A DNA stretch of 64,000 nucleotides, from NCBI RefSeq assembly GCF_003172895.1, contig NZ_QGKL01000031.1:1-64000 (forward strand), given 5' to 3'. Below, one piece after another: positions 40,372 through 49,932 of this stretch; position 1 is the stretch's first letter; the number at the start of each line of letters is the position of its first letter. The translations under genes and the position numbers were made by a program. The notes under the pieces were generated by a model. The model was not told where the DNA came from and ran no database searches. It saw only the letters and a program-made list of their open reading frames with translations. This stretch comes from Leucothrix arctica. GTDB taxonomy: Bacteria > Pseudomonadota > Gammaproteobacteria > Thiotrichales > Thiotrichaceae.

Positions 40372-42069
40372 ATGAATACAACAATTAAATTATCCGTCTC
40401 TAGTGTACTGCTAGCAGGATTAATGACTGGTTGTAGCCAGCAACAATTCCAGGGTGGTGGGCAACAAATTGCTGGTGGCTCTCAAGTTGCTGGTGGTTCA
40501 CAACTAGCAGGCGGACAACAAGTCGCCGGTGGTCAGCAAGTTTCAGGCGCTGACTCACAAGTTCAGTCTCGAATGATGACGGACGCACATTCTCACAATG
40601 TTGCAGTACGTACAGATGTACATTCACATAATGTACAAGCACAAAAACGTGTTTATGTACCACTTCCAGCAAAACTTCAGCAAAAGCCACCTGCAGTGGT
40701 TATGTTTAAGCAGCCTAAGCCTGTTGCTAGAGCTGTCGTTAAACCAGCTGTTAGACCTTACGTTGCGCCAAAGAAAGTACACCAACCTAAGCCTGTTGTA
40801 AGACATAAAGGCATCGGCATGCCACCAGCACAGCCTGGTCAGTGTTTTGCTAAAGTTAAGACGCCAGCTAAGTTCAAGAATACGGTTAAACGTATTCAAG
40901 TAAGCCCAGCAGTTAACAAGCGTGTACAAGTACGTGGACCTCAGTACACATGGATTAACAAGAGAGTATTGGCTCGCCCTGCTACTCAACGCTTCCAATA
41001 TGTACCTGCACAGTACCGTACTGTCACTAAGAAAGTACTTGTTAAACCCGCTCATTACACTTGGCAGAAAGGCAAAACAGGCCCTGTTACTCGTATCGAT
41101 AACATGACGGGTGAGATTCTTTGTCGAGTTAAAGTGCCTGCGGTTTACCGCACAGTAACGCAGAAAGTTGTAGCACGTGCTGCTCAGCGTATTAAACGTC
41201 ATGTACCTGCTGTATACAAAACGGTTAAGCAGAAGAAGCTTTCTTCTCCTGCTCAGTTCAGAAACATCAATACACCAGCACGTTTTGTAAACAAGACTTA
41301 CCGCACAAAAGTAAGCGAAGAACGTTACCAGTGGAAGCCAATTGCTTGTAAAACACCAGCAAAACAGGTTAGACACGTTGCTCAACCTCAAAAGCGCGTC
41401 GTAACACCACAGCAGCGTAAGCAGACTGTCGCTTTCAATAATGAGCAACAAGTTCTTCGTCAGCTATGGGTTAAGCAAGAAGCTCAGCGTCAACGTGAAG
41501 CATCTGCTAAGAAAGCACGCTCTACTAACCAAAACCGTCAAGCACACCAAGCTCGTCAGCATCAAGCTAACGCAGCACAAGCAGCTAGACAACAGCAAGC
41601 GCTTGCAGCACAACGCCAGCGTCAAGCGAAGCAACAAGCAGTTGTAGCTCAGAGACAGCGTCAGGCGAAACAGCAAGTACTTGTGGCTCAGAAGCAGCGT
41701 CAAGCTAAGCAGTTAGCAGAACAGCGTAGAGTCGCTCAAATGAGAAAAACTTCTCACGTACAGCCTTCTTACGCAGCGCCTAAAGTACGTACTGTAGCGG
41801 TTAATAAGCCAGTACAAACTAGAGTTCAACCTGCAAAAGTTCAAGCTAAGTCAACGTTCATCGACAATCCTGCAACACCTCTAACGCGTGAGAATGCAGT
41901 ATTTAGAATACAAAAAGCGTTACAGCAGCGTGGGTATAACCCAGGTACTCTAGATGGTCGCTTAGGACCAACCACAGTTAAAGCACTAACTTCTTTCCAA
42001 GAGTCTAAAGGCCTTAAGACGGGTACTTTGAACAAAGATACACTTCGTGCATTAAATCTAGTTAGCTAA
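40372..42069 (+). CDS. Repeat-rich outer lipoprotein with C-terminal peptidoglycan-binding domain
   Basis: This 565-residue protein is probably a lipoprotein anchored at Cys21 (lipobox LMTGC) that reaches the cell wall. Parts in order: a hexapeptide repeat of the form AGG(S/Q)Q(V/L), about residues 34-57; a duplicated HSHNV element (73-88); a Pro/Lys-rich linker; a region of beta-like repeats with the pattern VPAxYxTVxxKVLVxPA (about 158-320) bracketed by GQCFAKV and WKPIAC; a Gln/Arg-rich segment with QRQAKQQ repeats (about 370-455); and a PG_binding_1 domain (about 505-563, with GYNPGTLDGRLGPTTVKAL). Proteins with the central pattern occur in other bacteria without known function. It is monocistronic, with a terminator after it. 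Confidence 0.85.
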   Translation: MNTTIKLSVSSVLLAGLMTGCSQQQFQGGGQQIAGGSQVAGGSQLAGGQQVAGGQQVSGADSQVQSRMMTDAHSHNVAVRTDVHSHNVQAQKRVYVPLPAKLQQKPPAVVMFKQPKPVARAVVKPAVRPYVAPKKVHQPKPVVRHKGIGMPPAQPGQCFAKVKTPAKFKNTVKRIQVSPAVNKRVQVRGPQYTWINKRVLARPATQRFQYVPAQYRTVTKKVLVKPAHYTWQKGKTGPVTRIDNMTGEILCRVKVPAVYRTVTQKVVARAAQRIKRHVPAVYKTVKQKKLSSPAQFRNINTPARFVNKTYRTKVSEERYQWKPIACKTPAKQVRHVAQPQKRVVTPQQRKQTVAFNNEQQVLRQLWVKQEAQRQREASAKKARSTNQNRQAHQARQHQANAAQAARQQQALAAQRQRQAKQQAVVAQRQRQAKQQVLVAQKQRQAKQLAEQRRVAQMRKTSHVQPSYAAPKVRTVAVNKPVQTRVQPAKVQAKSTFIDNPATPLTRENAVFRIQKALQQRGYNPGTLDGRLGPTTVKALTSFQESKGLKTGTLNKDTLRALNLVS

Positions 42070-42088
42070 TATTAACTAGTGACTTATA

Positions 42089-42119
42089 AAAAGGCTTGCC
42101 ATTGGCAGGCCTTTTTTTT
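42089..42119 (+). terminator. Rho-independent terminator after the repeat lipoprotein gene
   Basis: AAAAGGCTTGCC and GGCAGGCCTTTT form a stem of 12 pairs, one of them a wobble, with an ATT loop. A run of T ending at 42119 follows on the plus strand, 20 bp after the stop codon. Confidence 0.92.
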
Positions 42120-42188
42120 ATTCCTACTTTTCATTATGTTGTATTGCCCTTATGATGGTGTCCATCGATTGTATAGGCGTATATAAAA

Positions 42189-43661
42189 ATGGCAGTATCG
42201 AATGGCATCTTGCTCGGTAAAGGCGACCATCAAGTTTTTCTAGATCCACGATTTGCAAACCGACACGGTTTAATCGCTGGAGCAACAGGTACAGGTAAAA
42301 CTGTTTCCCTTCAAGTGCTTACCGAAGGCTTTTCAAAGCTTGGCGTACCCGTTTTTCTTTCAGATATAAAAGGCGATCTCACAGGTATTACTCAACCAGG
42401 TAAACCTCACAAGAAAGTCGACGAAAGAATCGAAAAAATCGGCATTACAGACTACGAAGCAGAAGGCTTCCCTGTTGTTTTTTGGGACCTATTTGGAAAG
42501 CAAGGCCACCCTGTTCGCACAACTATCACAGATATGGGTCCGCTTCTTCTTTCACGCCTACTAGACCTTAATGACACACAAGAAGGCATCATCAATATTG
42601 CATTCCGCTTTGCTGATGAAGAAGGATTATTGCTCCTAGACCTTAAAGACCTTCGCTCTGTTTTGAATTATGTGGGTACAAATAGAGCACAATTCCAAAC
42701 ACTCTACGGTAATATTAGCACTGCATCTGTTGGTGCGATATTGCGACGGTTGCTTGTTTTAGAGCAACAAGGTGCTGATTCGTTTTTTGGCGAACCCGCA
42801 TTGGATATCTGGGATTTCATGCGTACTGGCGCTAAAGGTTACGGCCAAATAAACATCTTAGCTGCCGATGAGCTAATGATGAAACCTCAACTCTACGCTA
42901 CATTCCTTTTATGGTTACTCTCAGAACTATTTGAAACACTTCCAGAAGTTGGAGACCTAGATAAACCTAGGCTTGTATTTTTCTTCGATGAAGCTCACTT
43001 ATTATTTGATGATGCGCCAGATGCTCTTGTTAATAAAGTTGAGCAAGTTGTAAAGTTAATACGTTCTAAGGGCGTTGGTATTTACTTTGTTACTCAAAAC
43101 CCTCTGGACATTCCTGATGGTGTATTGAGTCAACTAGGTAATCGCATTCAACATGCATTGAGAGCATTCACACCGAAAGACCAAAAAGCAGTTCGTGCGG
43201 CAGCTCAGACCTTTAGAGCAAACCCAAACTTAGATACAGAAGAAGCTATTGGACAACTAGGTGTAGGTGAAGCATTAGTGTCTGTACTACAGGAAGATGG
43301 TGTACCAAGTATCGTTGAAAAGACGCTAATCTGCCCTCCTCACTCCCTGATTGGCCCTGCACCTGAAGGGACTCAACAACAAGTTATGCGTAGCAGTCCA
43401 TTTAATGGGCGCTATGATGTACTTGTTGATCGTGAGTCTGCCTACGAAATTTTAACCGTTCGAGCTGAAAAAGCTGAAAAGATTAAAGCGTCGGAAGAGC
43501 ACTTACAAGCTCAAGTTAAACTGGCAAACAGTACGAAAAAACGGGTTTCAAATAGGCAAAGTGTCGGTGAAGCTTTTGCTAAGACAATGGCAAGGTCTGT
43601 AGCGTCTAGAATAGGCACACAGATTGTAAGAGGCTTATTAGGCTCTCTTTTCAGAAAATAA
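42189..43661 (+). CDS. HerA-like/DUF853 ATPase, YjgR-type
   Basis: This 490-residue cytoplasmic ATPase belongs to the FtsK/HerA superfamily, YjgR (DUF853) branch. Walker A GATGTGKT is at residues 31-38 and Walker B is in PRLVFFFDEAHLLFDD. VYFVTQNPLDIPD-like IYFVTQNPLDIPDGVLSQLG and IQHALRAFTPKDQKAVRAAA are diagnostic for YjgR. A basic C-terminal tail follows. The function of this branch is unknown; related HerA proteins move DNA with NurA nucleases, but no nurA is nearby. It is monocistronic by context. Confidence 0.92.
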   Translation: MAVSNGILLGKGDHQVFLDPRFANRHGLIAGATGTGKTVSLQVLTEGFSKLGVPVFLSDIKGDLTGITQPGKPHKKVDERIEKIGITDYEAEGFPVVFWDLFGKQGHPVRTTITDMGPLLLSRLLDLNDTQEGIINIAFRFADEEGLLLLDLKDLRSVLNYVGTNRAQFQTLYGNISTASVGAILRRLLVLEQQGADSFFGEPALDIWDFMRTGAKGYGQINILAADELMMKPQLYATFLLWLLSELFETLPEVGDLDKPRLVFFFDEAHLLFDDAPDALVNKVEQVVKLIRSKGVGIYFVTQNPLDIPDGVLSQLGNRIQHALRAFTPKDQKAVRAAAQTFRANPNLDTEEAIGQLGVGEALVSVLQEDGVPSIVEKTLICPPHSLIGPAPEGTQQQVMRSSPFNGRYDVLVDRESAYEILTVRAEKAEKIKASEEHLQAQVKLANSTKKRVSNRQSVGEAFAKTMARSVASRIGTQIVRGLLGSLFRK

Positions 43662-43892
43662 CTAAGTTATTAATAATCGACCACAAAGCTAGCCGCTGCA
43701 TTTACTTTGGAGTAAAATGTCGCGAAAATTCACTAACACCGTCTAACTTCGAAAAAGTTGACATTTATCGTATATTTTACTGAAAAGCGGACTAATCTAT
43801 CAATTAGAAAGGCTATTTAGATAATAAAATTACAACAAATGCCGCCTTTGAGTATATTTTGACGACCCAATAACCACAGGGGACCCTAGACA
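43662..43892 (+). other. Upstream region of accB
   Basis: This 231-bp AT-rich region contains the promoter and leader of accBC-prmA. An imperfect hairpin (CATTTACT and AGTAAAATG around 43696-43718) may end the YjgR message. TTGACA appears near 43758 but I see no well-spaced -10 for it. A GGGGACC site precedes accB. Confidence 0.45.
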
Positions 43893-44330
43893 ATGGACGT
43901 TCGTAAAATAAAAACACTGATTGAGCTAATCAATAGCAGTGATATTGCAGAAATTGAAATTAAAGAAGGTGAAGAGTCAGTACGTATCTCACGTTATAGC
44001 TCTGCTGCACCAGCACCAGTTGCTGCGCCTATGGCAGCTGCTCCTCTTGCAATGGCGGCAACTGCTGACTCTACACCAGTAGCACAAGCACCAAAAGGCG
44101 AGACTATTGACTCACCAATGGTTGGAACTTTTTACAAGTCAGCTTCACCAACGGCTAAGCCATTTGTTGAAGTGGGCCAGATGGTTTCTATTGGTGACAC
44201 ACTTTGCATTGTAGAAGCGATGAAAATGCTGAACCAGATTGAGTCTGAAAAGTCAGGCAAGATCATTGAAATACTTGTTGAAAATGAACAGCCTGTTGAG
44301 TTCGGCCAGCCACTATTTGTCATTGAATAA
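43893..44330 (+). CDS. accB: Biotin carboxyl carrier protein of acetyl-CoA carboxylase
   Basis: This 145-residue protein carries biotin for acetyl-CoA carboxylase. The N-terminal part (about 1-36) is followed by an Ala/Pro linker and the biotinyl domain, with biotin attached to Lys111 in the motif EAMKM. The thumb-like segment and [19 protein letters not shown] are typical of gammaproteobacterial AccB, and length is near E. coli AccB (156). It starts an operon with accC (12-bp gap) and probably prmA. Confidence 0.97.
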   Translation: MDVRKIKTLIELINSSDIAEIEIKEGEESVRISRYSSAAPAPVAAPMAAAPLAMAATADSTPVAQAPKGETIDSPMVGTFYKSASPTAKPFVEVGQMVSIGDTLCIVEAMKMLNQIESEKSGKIIEILVENEQPVEFGQPLFVIE

Positions 44331-44342
44331 TAGGAGTTAAAT

Positions 44343-45689
44343 ATGATTAAAAAACTCTTAATTGCAAATCGTGGTGAGATTGCTTTACGCATCTTACGCG
44401 CTTGCCGTGAACTAGGAATCAAAACAGTTGCCGTTCATTCGACTGCTGATCGTGACCTTAAACACGTGAGATTAGCCGATGAGTCTGTTTGTATCGGACC
44501 GCCTTCTTCTACAGATAGCTACCTAAATATTCCTGCAATCATAAGTGCTGCAGAAGTAACAAATGCCGATGCTATTCACCCAGGTTATGGTTTCCTATCT
44601 GAGAATGCTGACTTCGCTGAAAGAGTCGAAGAAAGTGGCTTTATCTTTGTTGGTCCAACTGCTGCAACTATTCGCCTAATGGGCGATAAGATCTCTGCGA
44701 AAGAAGCGATGATTAGAACGAATGTACCTTGTGTACCTGGTTCTGAAGGCGCTATTCCAGATGATGGTACAGAAGCTAAAGCAATGGCTGAAGAGATTGG
44801 ATACCCAGTCATCATCAAAGCAACAGGTGGTGGTGGTGGTCGTGGTATGCGTGTTGTACACGATAGCGCGACACTTCTAGACTCGATCGTACTGACCAAA
44901 ACTGAAGCTCGCGGTGCATTTGGTAACGATGTGCTGTACATGGAAAAATACCTTCAGACACCACGTCATATCGAATTTCAGGTACTTTCTGACACTCATG
45001 GCAATGCTATTCACTTATGTGAACGCGACTGCTCGATGCAGCGTCGTAACCAAAAAGTTGTGGAAGAGGCGCCAGCACCAGGTATTACTCCAGAGCAACG
45101 TGCACGAATGGGTAAAATACTAACTGATGCCTGTACAGATATTGGCTACCGTGGCGCAGGTACATTTGAGTTTCTGTATGAAAACGATGAGTTCTATTTC
45201 ATAGAAATGAACACTCGTTTACAAGTAGAGCACCCAGTAACAGAAATGATTACTGGCGTTGACTTAGTTAAACAGCAGTTACTTATCGCATCTGGTGAAG
45301 TACTTCAGATAAAACAGGAAGATATCATTCCTAAAGGTCATTCTATTGAATGCCGAATCAATGCTGAAGACCCAGAAACGTTTATGCCCTCACCTGGTCG
45401 TATCGATCGTTTTCACCAACCTGGTGGCTTAGGTATTCGCGTAGACACTCATGTCTATGGTGGCTACTCAGTCCCCCCTTACTACGACTCGATGATTGGA
45501 AAGCTAATCGTTCATGGTGAAGATAGAGAAACTGCTATTGCTCGCATGACTGGCGCGCTGGATGAAATGTTTATTGAAGGTATTAAAACTAACATTCCAC
45601 TGCAACGCCGTATTCTAACTGACGAAGCCTTCATAGCTGGCGGTGCGAATATTCACTACCTTGAGAAAAAACTGGAAAAAGAAAGATAA
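44343..45689 (+). CDS. accC: Biotin carboxylase subunit of acetyl-CoA carboxylase
   Basis: This 448-residue ATP-grasp enzyme carboxylates biotin on AccB as the first half-reaction of fatty-acid synthesis. [19 protein letters not shown] marks the N terminus, [15 protein letters not shown] the ATP-binding glycine-rich loop, [20 protein letters not shown] the central active-site loop, and [19 protein letters not shown] the catalytic Glu/Arg region. Length equals E. coli AccC (449) within one residue. Its TAA overlaps the ATG of prmA by one base, which indicates translational coupling. Confidence 0.98.
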   Translation: MIKKLLIANRGEIALRILRACRELGIKTVAVHSTADRDLKHVRLADESVCIGPPSSTDSYLNIPAIISAAEVTNADAIHPGYGFLSENADFAERVEESGFIFVGPTAATIRLMGDKISAKEAMIRTNVPCVPGSEGAIPDDGTEAKAMAEEIGYPVIIKATGGGGGRGMRVVHDSATLLDSIVLTKTEARGAFGNDVLYMEKYLQTPRHIEFQVLSDTHGNAIHLCERDCSMQRRNQKVVEEAPAPGITPEQRARMGKILTDACTDIGYRGAGTFEFLYENDEFYFIEMNTRLQVEHPVTEMITGVDLVKQQLLIASGEVLQIKQEDIIPKGHSIECRINAEDPETFMPSPGRIDRFHQPGGLGIRVDTHVYGGYSVPPYYDSMIGKLIVHGEDRETAIARMTGALDEMFIEGIKTNIPLQRRILTDEAFIAGGANIHYLEKKLEKER

Positions 45690-46573
45690 TGTGGTTACAA
45701 CTGATTTGCCAAGCATCAAAAGAAACTGAGCCTTTAATTAGTGAAGCCGCTGAAAATAGAGGGGCGTGCTCAATTACTTTAGCTGACGCAGGTGATAACC
45801 CTGTACTTGAGCCTCTTCCAAACGAAACACCATTATGGGATGACATCATCATTACCATGCTGTTTCGTGAAGAGGAACAATTACTAATTGACCAGCTTGA
45901 AACGCATTTAAATGCGAATAAGGACGCTTGGCAGATCAGTAAACTTCATCAGGAAATACTTGAAGAACAACAGTGGGAAAGACTTTGGATGGATGACTTT
46001 CATCCAATGAAGTTTGGCGAAAACTTATGGATTTATCCAAGTTGGTCTGAAGTTCCTGAAGATGATAGTGTTAAAATTATGCTTGATCCCGGCCTAGCGT
46101 TTGGTACGGGCACTCATGCTACAACAGCACTTTGTCTTGAGTGGCTGGATCAAAACCCGCCAACAGGAAAGTCAGTGGTGGACTATGGTTGCGGTAGCGG
46201 CATACTTGCGATTGCAGCCATTAAGCTTGGTGCTACATCAGTAGTAGCAACCGATATTGACAATCAAGCACTGATAGCGACTGTCGATAACCAAGAGAAA
46301 AATGACATTCCCAACGGTACAATTCATTGCTACTTACCAGAAGACATGCCTACCGACAAAGTAGATTTAATGCTTGCAAACATACTTTGCGGACCATTAA
46401 TTGAACTCGCTGAATCACTTTGTGCACTAACCAATAGCGGCGGTACGATAGTCCTTTCAGGTGTTCTCGAAGAACAGCAGTCAGCACTTTCTGAAGTTTA
46501 CCAGCCTCTCTGTAAAGACATTCAGTTTGAGACGCAGGACGGCTGGGTTAGAATGTCTGCAACAGTACGATAA
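45689..46573 (+). CDS. prmA: Ribosomal protein L11 methyltransferase
   Basis: This 294-residue SAM-dependent enzyme trimethylates ribosomal protein L11. An N-terminal substrate-binding region begins [14 protein letters not shown], followed by LDPGLAFGTGTHATTALCLE and the SAM loop VVDYGCGSGILAIAAIKLG. ANILCGPLIELA matches the catalytic NIL motif region. Length matches E. coli PrmA (293). Its ATG overlaps the accC stop, an arrangement common in gammaproteobacteria. It is followed after 41 bp by the zinc-ribbon gene. Confidence 0.97.
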   Translation: MWLQLICQASKETEPLISEAAENRGACSITLADAGDNPVLEPLPNETPLWDDIIITMLFREEEQLLIDQLETHLNANKDAWQISKLHQEILEEQQWERLWMDDFHPMKFGENLWIYPSWSEVPEDDSVKIMLDPGLAFGTGTHATTALCLEWLDQNPPTGKSVVDYGCGSGILAIAAIKLGATSVVATDIDNQALIATVDNQEKNDIPNGTIHCYLPEDMPTDKVDLMLANILCGPLIELAESLCALTNSGGTIVLSGVLEEQQSALSEVYQPLCKDIQFETQDGWVRMSATVR

Positions 46574-46614
46574 TTAACATAAACCCTGCTTAACTCGCAG
46601 TAAGCTTTTAGCCT

Positions 46615-47283
46615 ATGTATACAAAGTGCAGCCATTGCAAAGCGATTTTTCGCGTTACAATGAAAGAACTCACTGCCGCTCAGGGGAAACTCCGATGCGG
46701 CGAATGTGGCTCTGTATTCAATGCTATGGATAGTTTATCTACTAAGCTTCCTGAGCAGTCAGATCCTAGCGATAACGTTTCTTTTGAATCACTTAACAAT
46801 AAACAGCTAGAAAGTTACCGTGTCGCAACGACAAAACCTGCCAAAACAAAAACTCCAAAACAACCTACCTCAAAAGCAAATAAAAAGTTATGGGGCGTTG
46901 TTGCTACTGTAGCGCTTGCTGGCTTACTAGTAACTCAGGTATGGGCAACTAGGGATACTTGGTTATCTCCATCCAAAGAACCTGAAAAAATTAAAATGAC
47001 TAGTCGTAAGGTCTTCTCGCACCCTAGCGAACCTAATTCATTAATTATTACTGGACTGATTGAGAACACCTCTAACAATGATCAGCCATACCCTTTTTTA
47101 GAAGCTAAACTTCTCGATAATCGTAATCAATTAGTTGCACTAAGGCGCTTTCGCCCAGAGGAATATCTAGAAAAGTACAACCCTAAAAAGCTACTGAAAA
47201 GCTCAGAGATAACATCCATTCGGTTAAAAATCCAAGACCCTCCTGATAATAAAGCTAAACATTTTCAGTTTTCATTTTTATAA
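46615..47283 (+). CDS. Zinc-ribbon and DUF3426 domain membrane protein
   Basis: This 222-residue protein begins with an MJ0042-type zinc ribbon (CSHCKAIF at residues 5-12 and CGECGSVF at 28-35), continues with a charged linker, one transmembrane helix (LWGVVATVALAGLLVTQVW, about 95-113), and a C-terminal DUF3426 domain expected in the periplasm (SLIITGLIENTSNNDQPYPF). Genes of this type are often found between prmA and dusB, as here. Function is unknown; a role in sensing or envelope organisation is only speculation. Confidence 0.88.
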   Translation: MYTKCSHCKAIFRVTMKELTAAQGKLRCGECGSVFNAMDSLSTKLPEQSDPSDNVSFESLNNKQLESYRVATTKPAKTKTPKQPTSKANKKLWGVVATVALAGLLVTQVWATRDTWLSPSKEPEKIKMTSRKVFSHPSEPNSLIITGLIENTSNNDQPYPFLEAKLLDNRNQLVALRRFRPEEYLEKYNPKKLLKSSEITSIRLKIQDPPDNKAKHFQFSFL

Positions 47284-47298
47284 AAACTTAATCCATCA

Positions 47299-48297
47299 AT
47301 GACACTTAAAATTGCAAACTTCGAATTAGCAAGCTCACTGCTACAAGCCCCTATGGCTGGCGTAACTGACAGAGTCTATAGAGACTTAGTGCGAGAGCAC
47401 GGTGCGGGCTTAGCGACTTCAGAAATGATTACAAGCGACCTTTCTTTACTCAACACAAAGAAAACCCAGCTTCGCTTACCACAAATGGATGAAAGTTCAC
47501 CACGCAGCATTCAGATTGTCGGAACAGAACCTTCAGTGATGGCCGAAGCCGCAAAATTCTATGCCGAACAAGGTGCTGAAATAATTGATATTAATTTTGG
47601 ATGCCCTGTAAAAAAAGTCGCAGGGAGTAAAAAACTCGCAGGCTCAGCATTATTAAAAGATGAGGTCCGAGTAAAGCGAATAATTGAATCAATTGTCTCG
47701 GCTGTTAACGTACCAGTCACAATCAAATATCGCACTGGCTGGGACATGAAAACACGAAATGCTATACGTATTGCTCAAATTGCTGAAAACGCGGGTGTTG
47801 CGGCAGTAGCACTTCATGGACGTACCCGTGAAGATAAGTACAAACCTTATGCAGAATACGAGACTATTCGTCAGACAAAAAAATATGTTAGTATTCCAAT
47901 TATTGCTAATGGTGACATTTGCAATGCTAAACAAGCTGCATTTATCTTAGATTACACCCAAGCCGATGGACTCATGGTTGGAAGAGCTTCATTTGGTCAG
48001 CCTTGGATATTTTCAGAATTAAATAAGTTATTGTTCAAAATCCAACCTACTTGTGAAATTACTGACACTTATAAGCGAGAAATTGCGCTTAAACACTTAA
48101 GGGGCGTGTATAAGTTACACAATCTGGATGCTAATCGTCTGGATGATTGCACCACTAATCATTCGCGATTTGCTAATAAAGTAATCAACTGGTATTTATT
48201 AAGCATGTCTATTCAAACTGATTTGAGACCTAAAATACTAGGCGCTAGAACGGTAAGAGAACAACTATCTCTGTTTGAAGAAGCACTCTTCAAGTAA
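47299..48297 (+). CDS. dusB: tRNA-dihydrouridine synthase B
   Basis: This 332-residue flavoenzyme reduces uridine to dihydrouridine in tRNA. LLQAPMAGVTDRVYRDLVRE marks the FMN barrel start, IDINFGCPVKKVAGSKKLAGSALL contains the catalytic cysteine, VPVTIKYRTGWD and VALHGRTREDKY are typical, and ADGLMVGRASFGQPWIF binds the phosphate of FMN. Length and the position directly before fis are typical of DusB. A 15-bp gap links it to the zinc-ribbon gene. Confidence 0.97.
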   Translation: MTLKIANFELASSLLQAPMAGVTDRVYRDLVREHGAGLATSEMITSDLSLLNTKKTQLRLPQMDESSPRSIQIVGTEPSVMAEAAKFYAEQGAEIIDINFGCPVKKVAGSKKLAGSALLKDEVRVKRIIESIVSAVNVPVTIKYRTGWDMKTRNAIRIAQIAENAGVAAVALHGRTREDKYKPYAEYETIRQTKKYVSIPIIANGDICNAKQAAFILDYTQADGLMVGRASFGQPWIFSELNKLLFKIQPTCEITDTYKREIALKHLRGVYKLHNLDANRLDDCTTNHSRFANKVINWYLLSMSIQTDLRPKILGARTVREQLSLFEEALFK

Positions 48298-48394
48298 TTA
48301 TAGCTCTAACGTTTTTTGGGCCATACAACCCTCCATCGGCTTTGTATCTGACAGAAATACAACCCCATAAAATAATATATAGGTCACTTCAACA

Positions 48395-48643
48395 ATGACA
48401 AACACACCATTAAATGCTGATTCGCTTTCTGAGGCTACAGACAAAGCTGTTTCTGATTATCTAGATCTTCTAGGTGACCACGATGCAACGAACCTTTATC
48501 GTCAAGTTGTCGATGAAGTTGAACGTCCACTGCTTGAAGTTATCATGAAACATACTCGTGGCAATCAATCTAAGGCTGCAATGTGCTTGGGTATGAATCG
48601 CGCGACATTGAGATCTAAGCTTAAACGTCACGGCCTGCTTTAA
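48395..48643 (+). CDS. fis: DNA-binding protein Fis
   Basis: This 82-residue nucleoid-associated protein bends DNA and regulates growth-related genes. The C-terminal half VERPLLEVIMKHTRGNQSKA and AAMCLGMNRATLRSKLKRHG is the Fis helix-turn-helix. It is about 16 residues shorter than E. coli Fis at the N terminus, including part of the beta-hairpin arms used for Hin/Gin inversion, so it may lack that activity. It is preceded by dusB (97-bp gap, probably with the promoter or a shared message) and faces ispF across a large inverted repeat. Confidence 0.95.
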   Translation: MTNTPLNADSLSEATDKAVSDYLDLLGDHDATNLYRQVVDEVERPLLEVIMKHTRGNQSKAAMCLGMNRATLRSKLKRHGLL

Positions 48644-48657
48644 TCCAATTATAAAAT

Positions 48658-48707
48658 AGTAAAGTACACTGCCATAATGCTTACAGGCATACTGGCTGTA
48701 CTTTACT
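48658..48707. terminator. Long inverted repeat between fis and ispF, candidate bidirectional terminator
   Basis: AGTAAAGTACA (48658-48668) and TGTACTTTACT (48697-48707) are perfect 11-base arms, with a smaller TGCC/GGCA stem inside the loop. It lies between the convergent ends of fis and ispF and overlaps the last codons of ispF. There is no long T-run on either strand, so efficiency is uncertain. Confidence 0.55.
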
Positions 48708-49185
48708 CATTTATTAATAAAACTGTTACATGCACCGCGATTCCTTGCTGCATTCCAACAAAGCCCAACTTTTCAGTTGTGGTTGCTTTTATCCCAACCT
48801 TGTCTATTTTTGACTCTAAGTCTTCAGCGATTACTTCTCGCATATGATCAATATGGGGAGACATTTTTGGGAATTCAGCACAAATGACTGAGTCTAGATT
48901 TTGTAGTCTATAGCCCCTATCCTTTATCAGCCCATATACATGTCTCAATAAAGTTCGGCTATCTATACCTTTGTATTCATCGGATGTATCCGGAAAATGC
49001 TTACCTATATCACCCAGCGCCAAAGCACCAAGCAACGCATCGCACAGCGCGTGAATGAGTACGTCGCCATCAGAATGAGCAATAAAGCCTTTGTGGTGAG
49101 GAATCTTAACGCCACCGAGCATAATATGTTCACCCTCACCAAAAGCATGAACGTCGTAACCACAACCTATTCTCATATCGAACAT
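48703..49185 (-). CDS. ispF: 2-C-methyl-D-erythritol 2,4-cyclodiphosphate synthase
   Basis: This 160-residue enzyme forms the cyclic diphosphate intermediate of the MEP isoprenoid pathway. [19 protein letters not shown] near the start holds the zinc-binding Asp and His, [19 protein letters not shown] the other His, and [12 protein letters not shown] the cytidine-binding loop. Length is typical. It lies 8 bp after ispD, and the two enzymes act two steps apart. It is the last gene of the minus-strand run that begins with pyrG. Confidence 0.97.
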   Translation of the reverse strand: MFDMRIGCGYDVHAFGEGEHIMLGGVKIPHHKGFIAHSDGDVLIHALCDALLGALALGDIGKHFPDTSDEYKGIDSRTLLRHVYGLIKDRGYRLQNLDSVICAEFPKMSPHIDHMREVIAEDLESKIDKVGIKATTTEKLGFVGMQQGIAVHVTVLLINE

Positions 49186-49192
49186 TATTGAA

Positions 49193-49924
49193 TCACCTAG
49201 CTTTTAACAAAAATTCTATTAAACGTAAATCTGACGGGGATGTTAGCTTTATATTATCTGAAGCCCCCTCAACCAAACCGACCTTCTTTCCTAAAAACTC
49301 CATCGCTGACGCCTCATCAGTCACCACATGTTTTGCGAGCTTAGCCTCAACCAGAGAATCAAATAACTCTTTTAGTCTAAACATCTGGGGAGTCAGAGCA
49401 TGCCACAAGTTTTCACGTGACTCAGTGAATCCAATCTTTGAAGCATCTGCATTAGAGCGTTTCATCGTGTCTTTTACTCGATAGCCTAAAATCGCACCAT
49501 CAAGATCACAGTCGTCACGAACAGCTAACAGTGCCAGCAGGTCATCCAGCCTTACACAAGGCCTTGCAGCATCATGTACCATCACCCATTGATCATCACT
49601 CAAACCGATATCATTCAACAAATAATGTAGGCCGTTTTGTACCGTCTCTGCACGGTCCGAACCACCATAGGTATAGCGTATTTTCAGTTTGCCGTTACTA
49701 AATAATTGGGACTCTTGAAGCAAAGACTGCCAATAGGTATCTTCATGATTGACAACAACAATAATGCCTGCTAATTCTGACAGGTCAGTAAAACAGCGAA
49801 GTGTGTGCTCGAGAATGGTAGCACCACATACTGATAAATATTGCTTGGGAATTTCTGACCGCATTCGAGAACCGATGCCAGCCGCTGGAATCAATACCCA
49901 AACTTTATTTTCAGATATTGACAT
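49193..49924 (-). CDS. ispD: 2-C-methyl-D-erythritol 4-phosphate cytidylyltransferase
   Basis: This 243-residue enzyme joins CTP and MEP in isoprenoid precursor synthesis. The nucleotide-binding motif is [18 protein letters not shown] (about residues 13-30), followed by [15 protein letters not shown] and [13 protein letters not shown]; the final DASAME-like [12 protein letters not shown] is also present. Length is close to E. coli IspD (236). It lies 9 bp after ftsB, the usual order in this group of bacteria. Confidence 0.97.
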   Translation of the reverse strand: MSISENKVWVLIPAAGIGSRMRSEIPKQYLSVCGATILEHTLRCFTDLSELAGIIVVVNHEDTYWQSLLQESQLFSNGKLKIRYTYGGSDRAETVQNGLHYLLNDIGLSDDQWVMVHDAARPCVRLDDLLALLAVRDDCDLDGAILGYRVKDTMKRSNADASKIGFTESRENLWHALTPQMFRLKELFDSLVEAKLAKHVVTDEASAMEFLGKKVGLVEGASDNIKLTSPSDLRLIEFLLKAR

Positions 49925-49932
49925 AAAACGTA

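Noticed and set aside
40444-40545. Tandem repeats near the lipoprotein start as a possible CRISPR or noncoding repeat
   Set aside because: They are in-frame hexapeptide codons of the lipoprotein, too short and without spacers.
40624-41451. A 275-codon open frame antisense to the repeat lipoprotein
   Set aside because: It is a shadow created by the biased composition of the sense gene, with no ribosome-binding site or recognisable protein.
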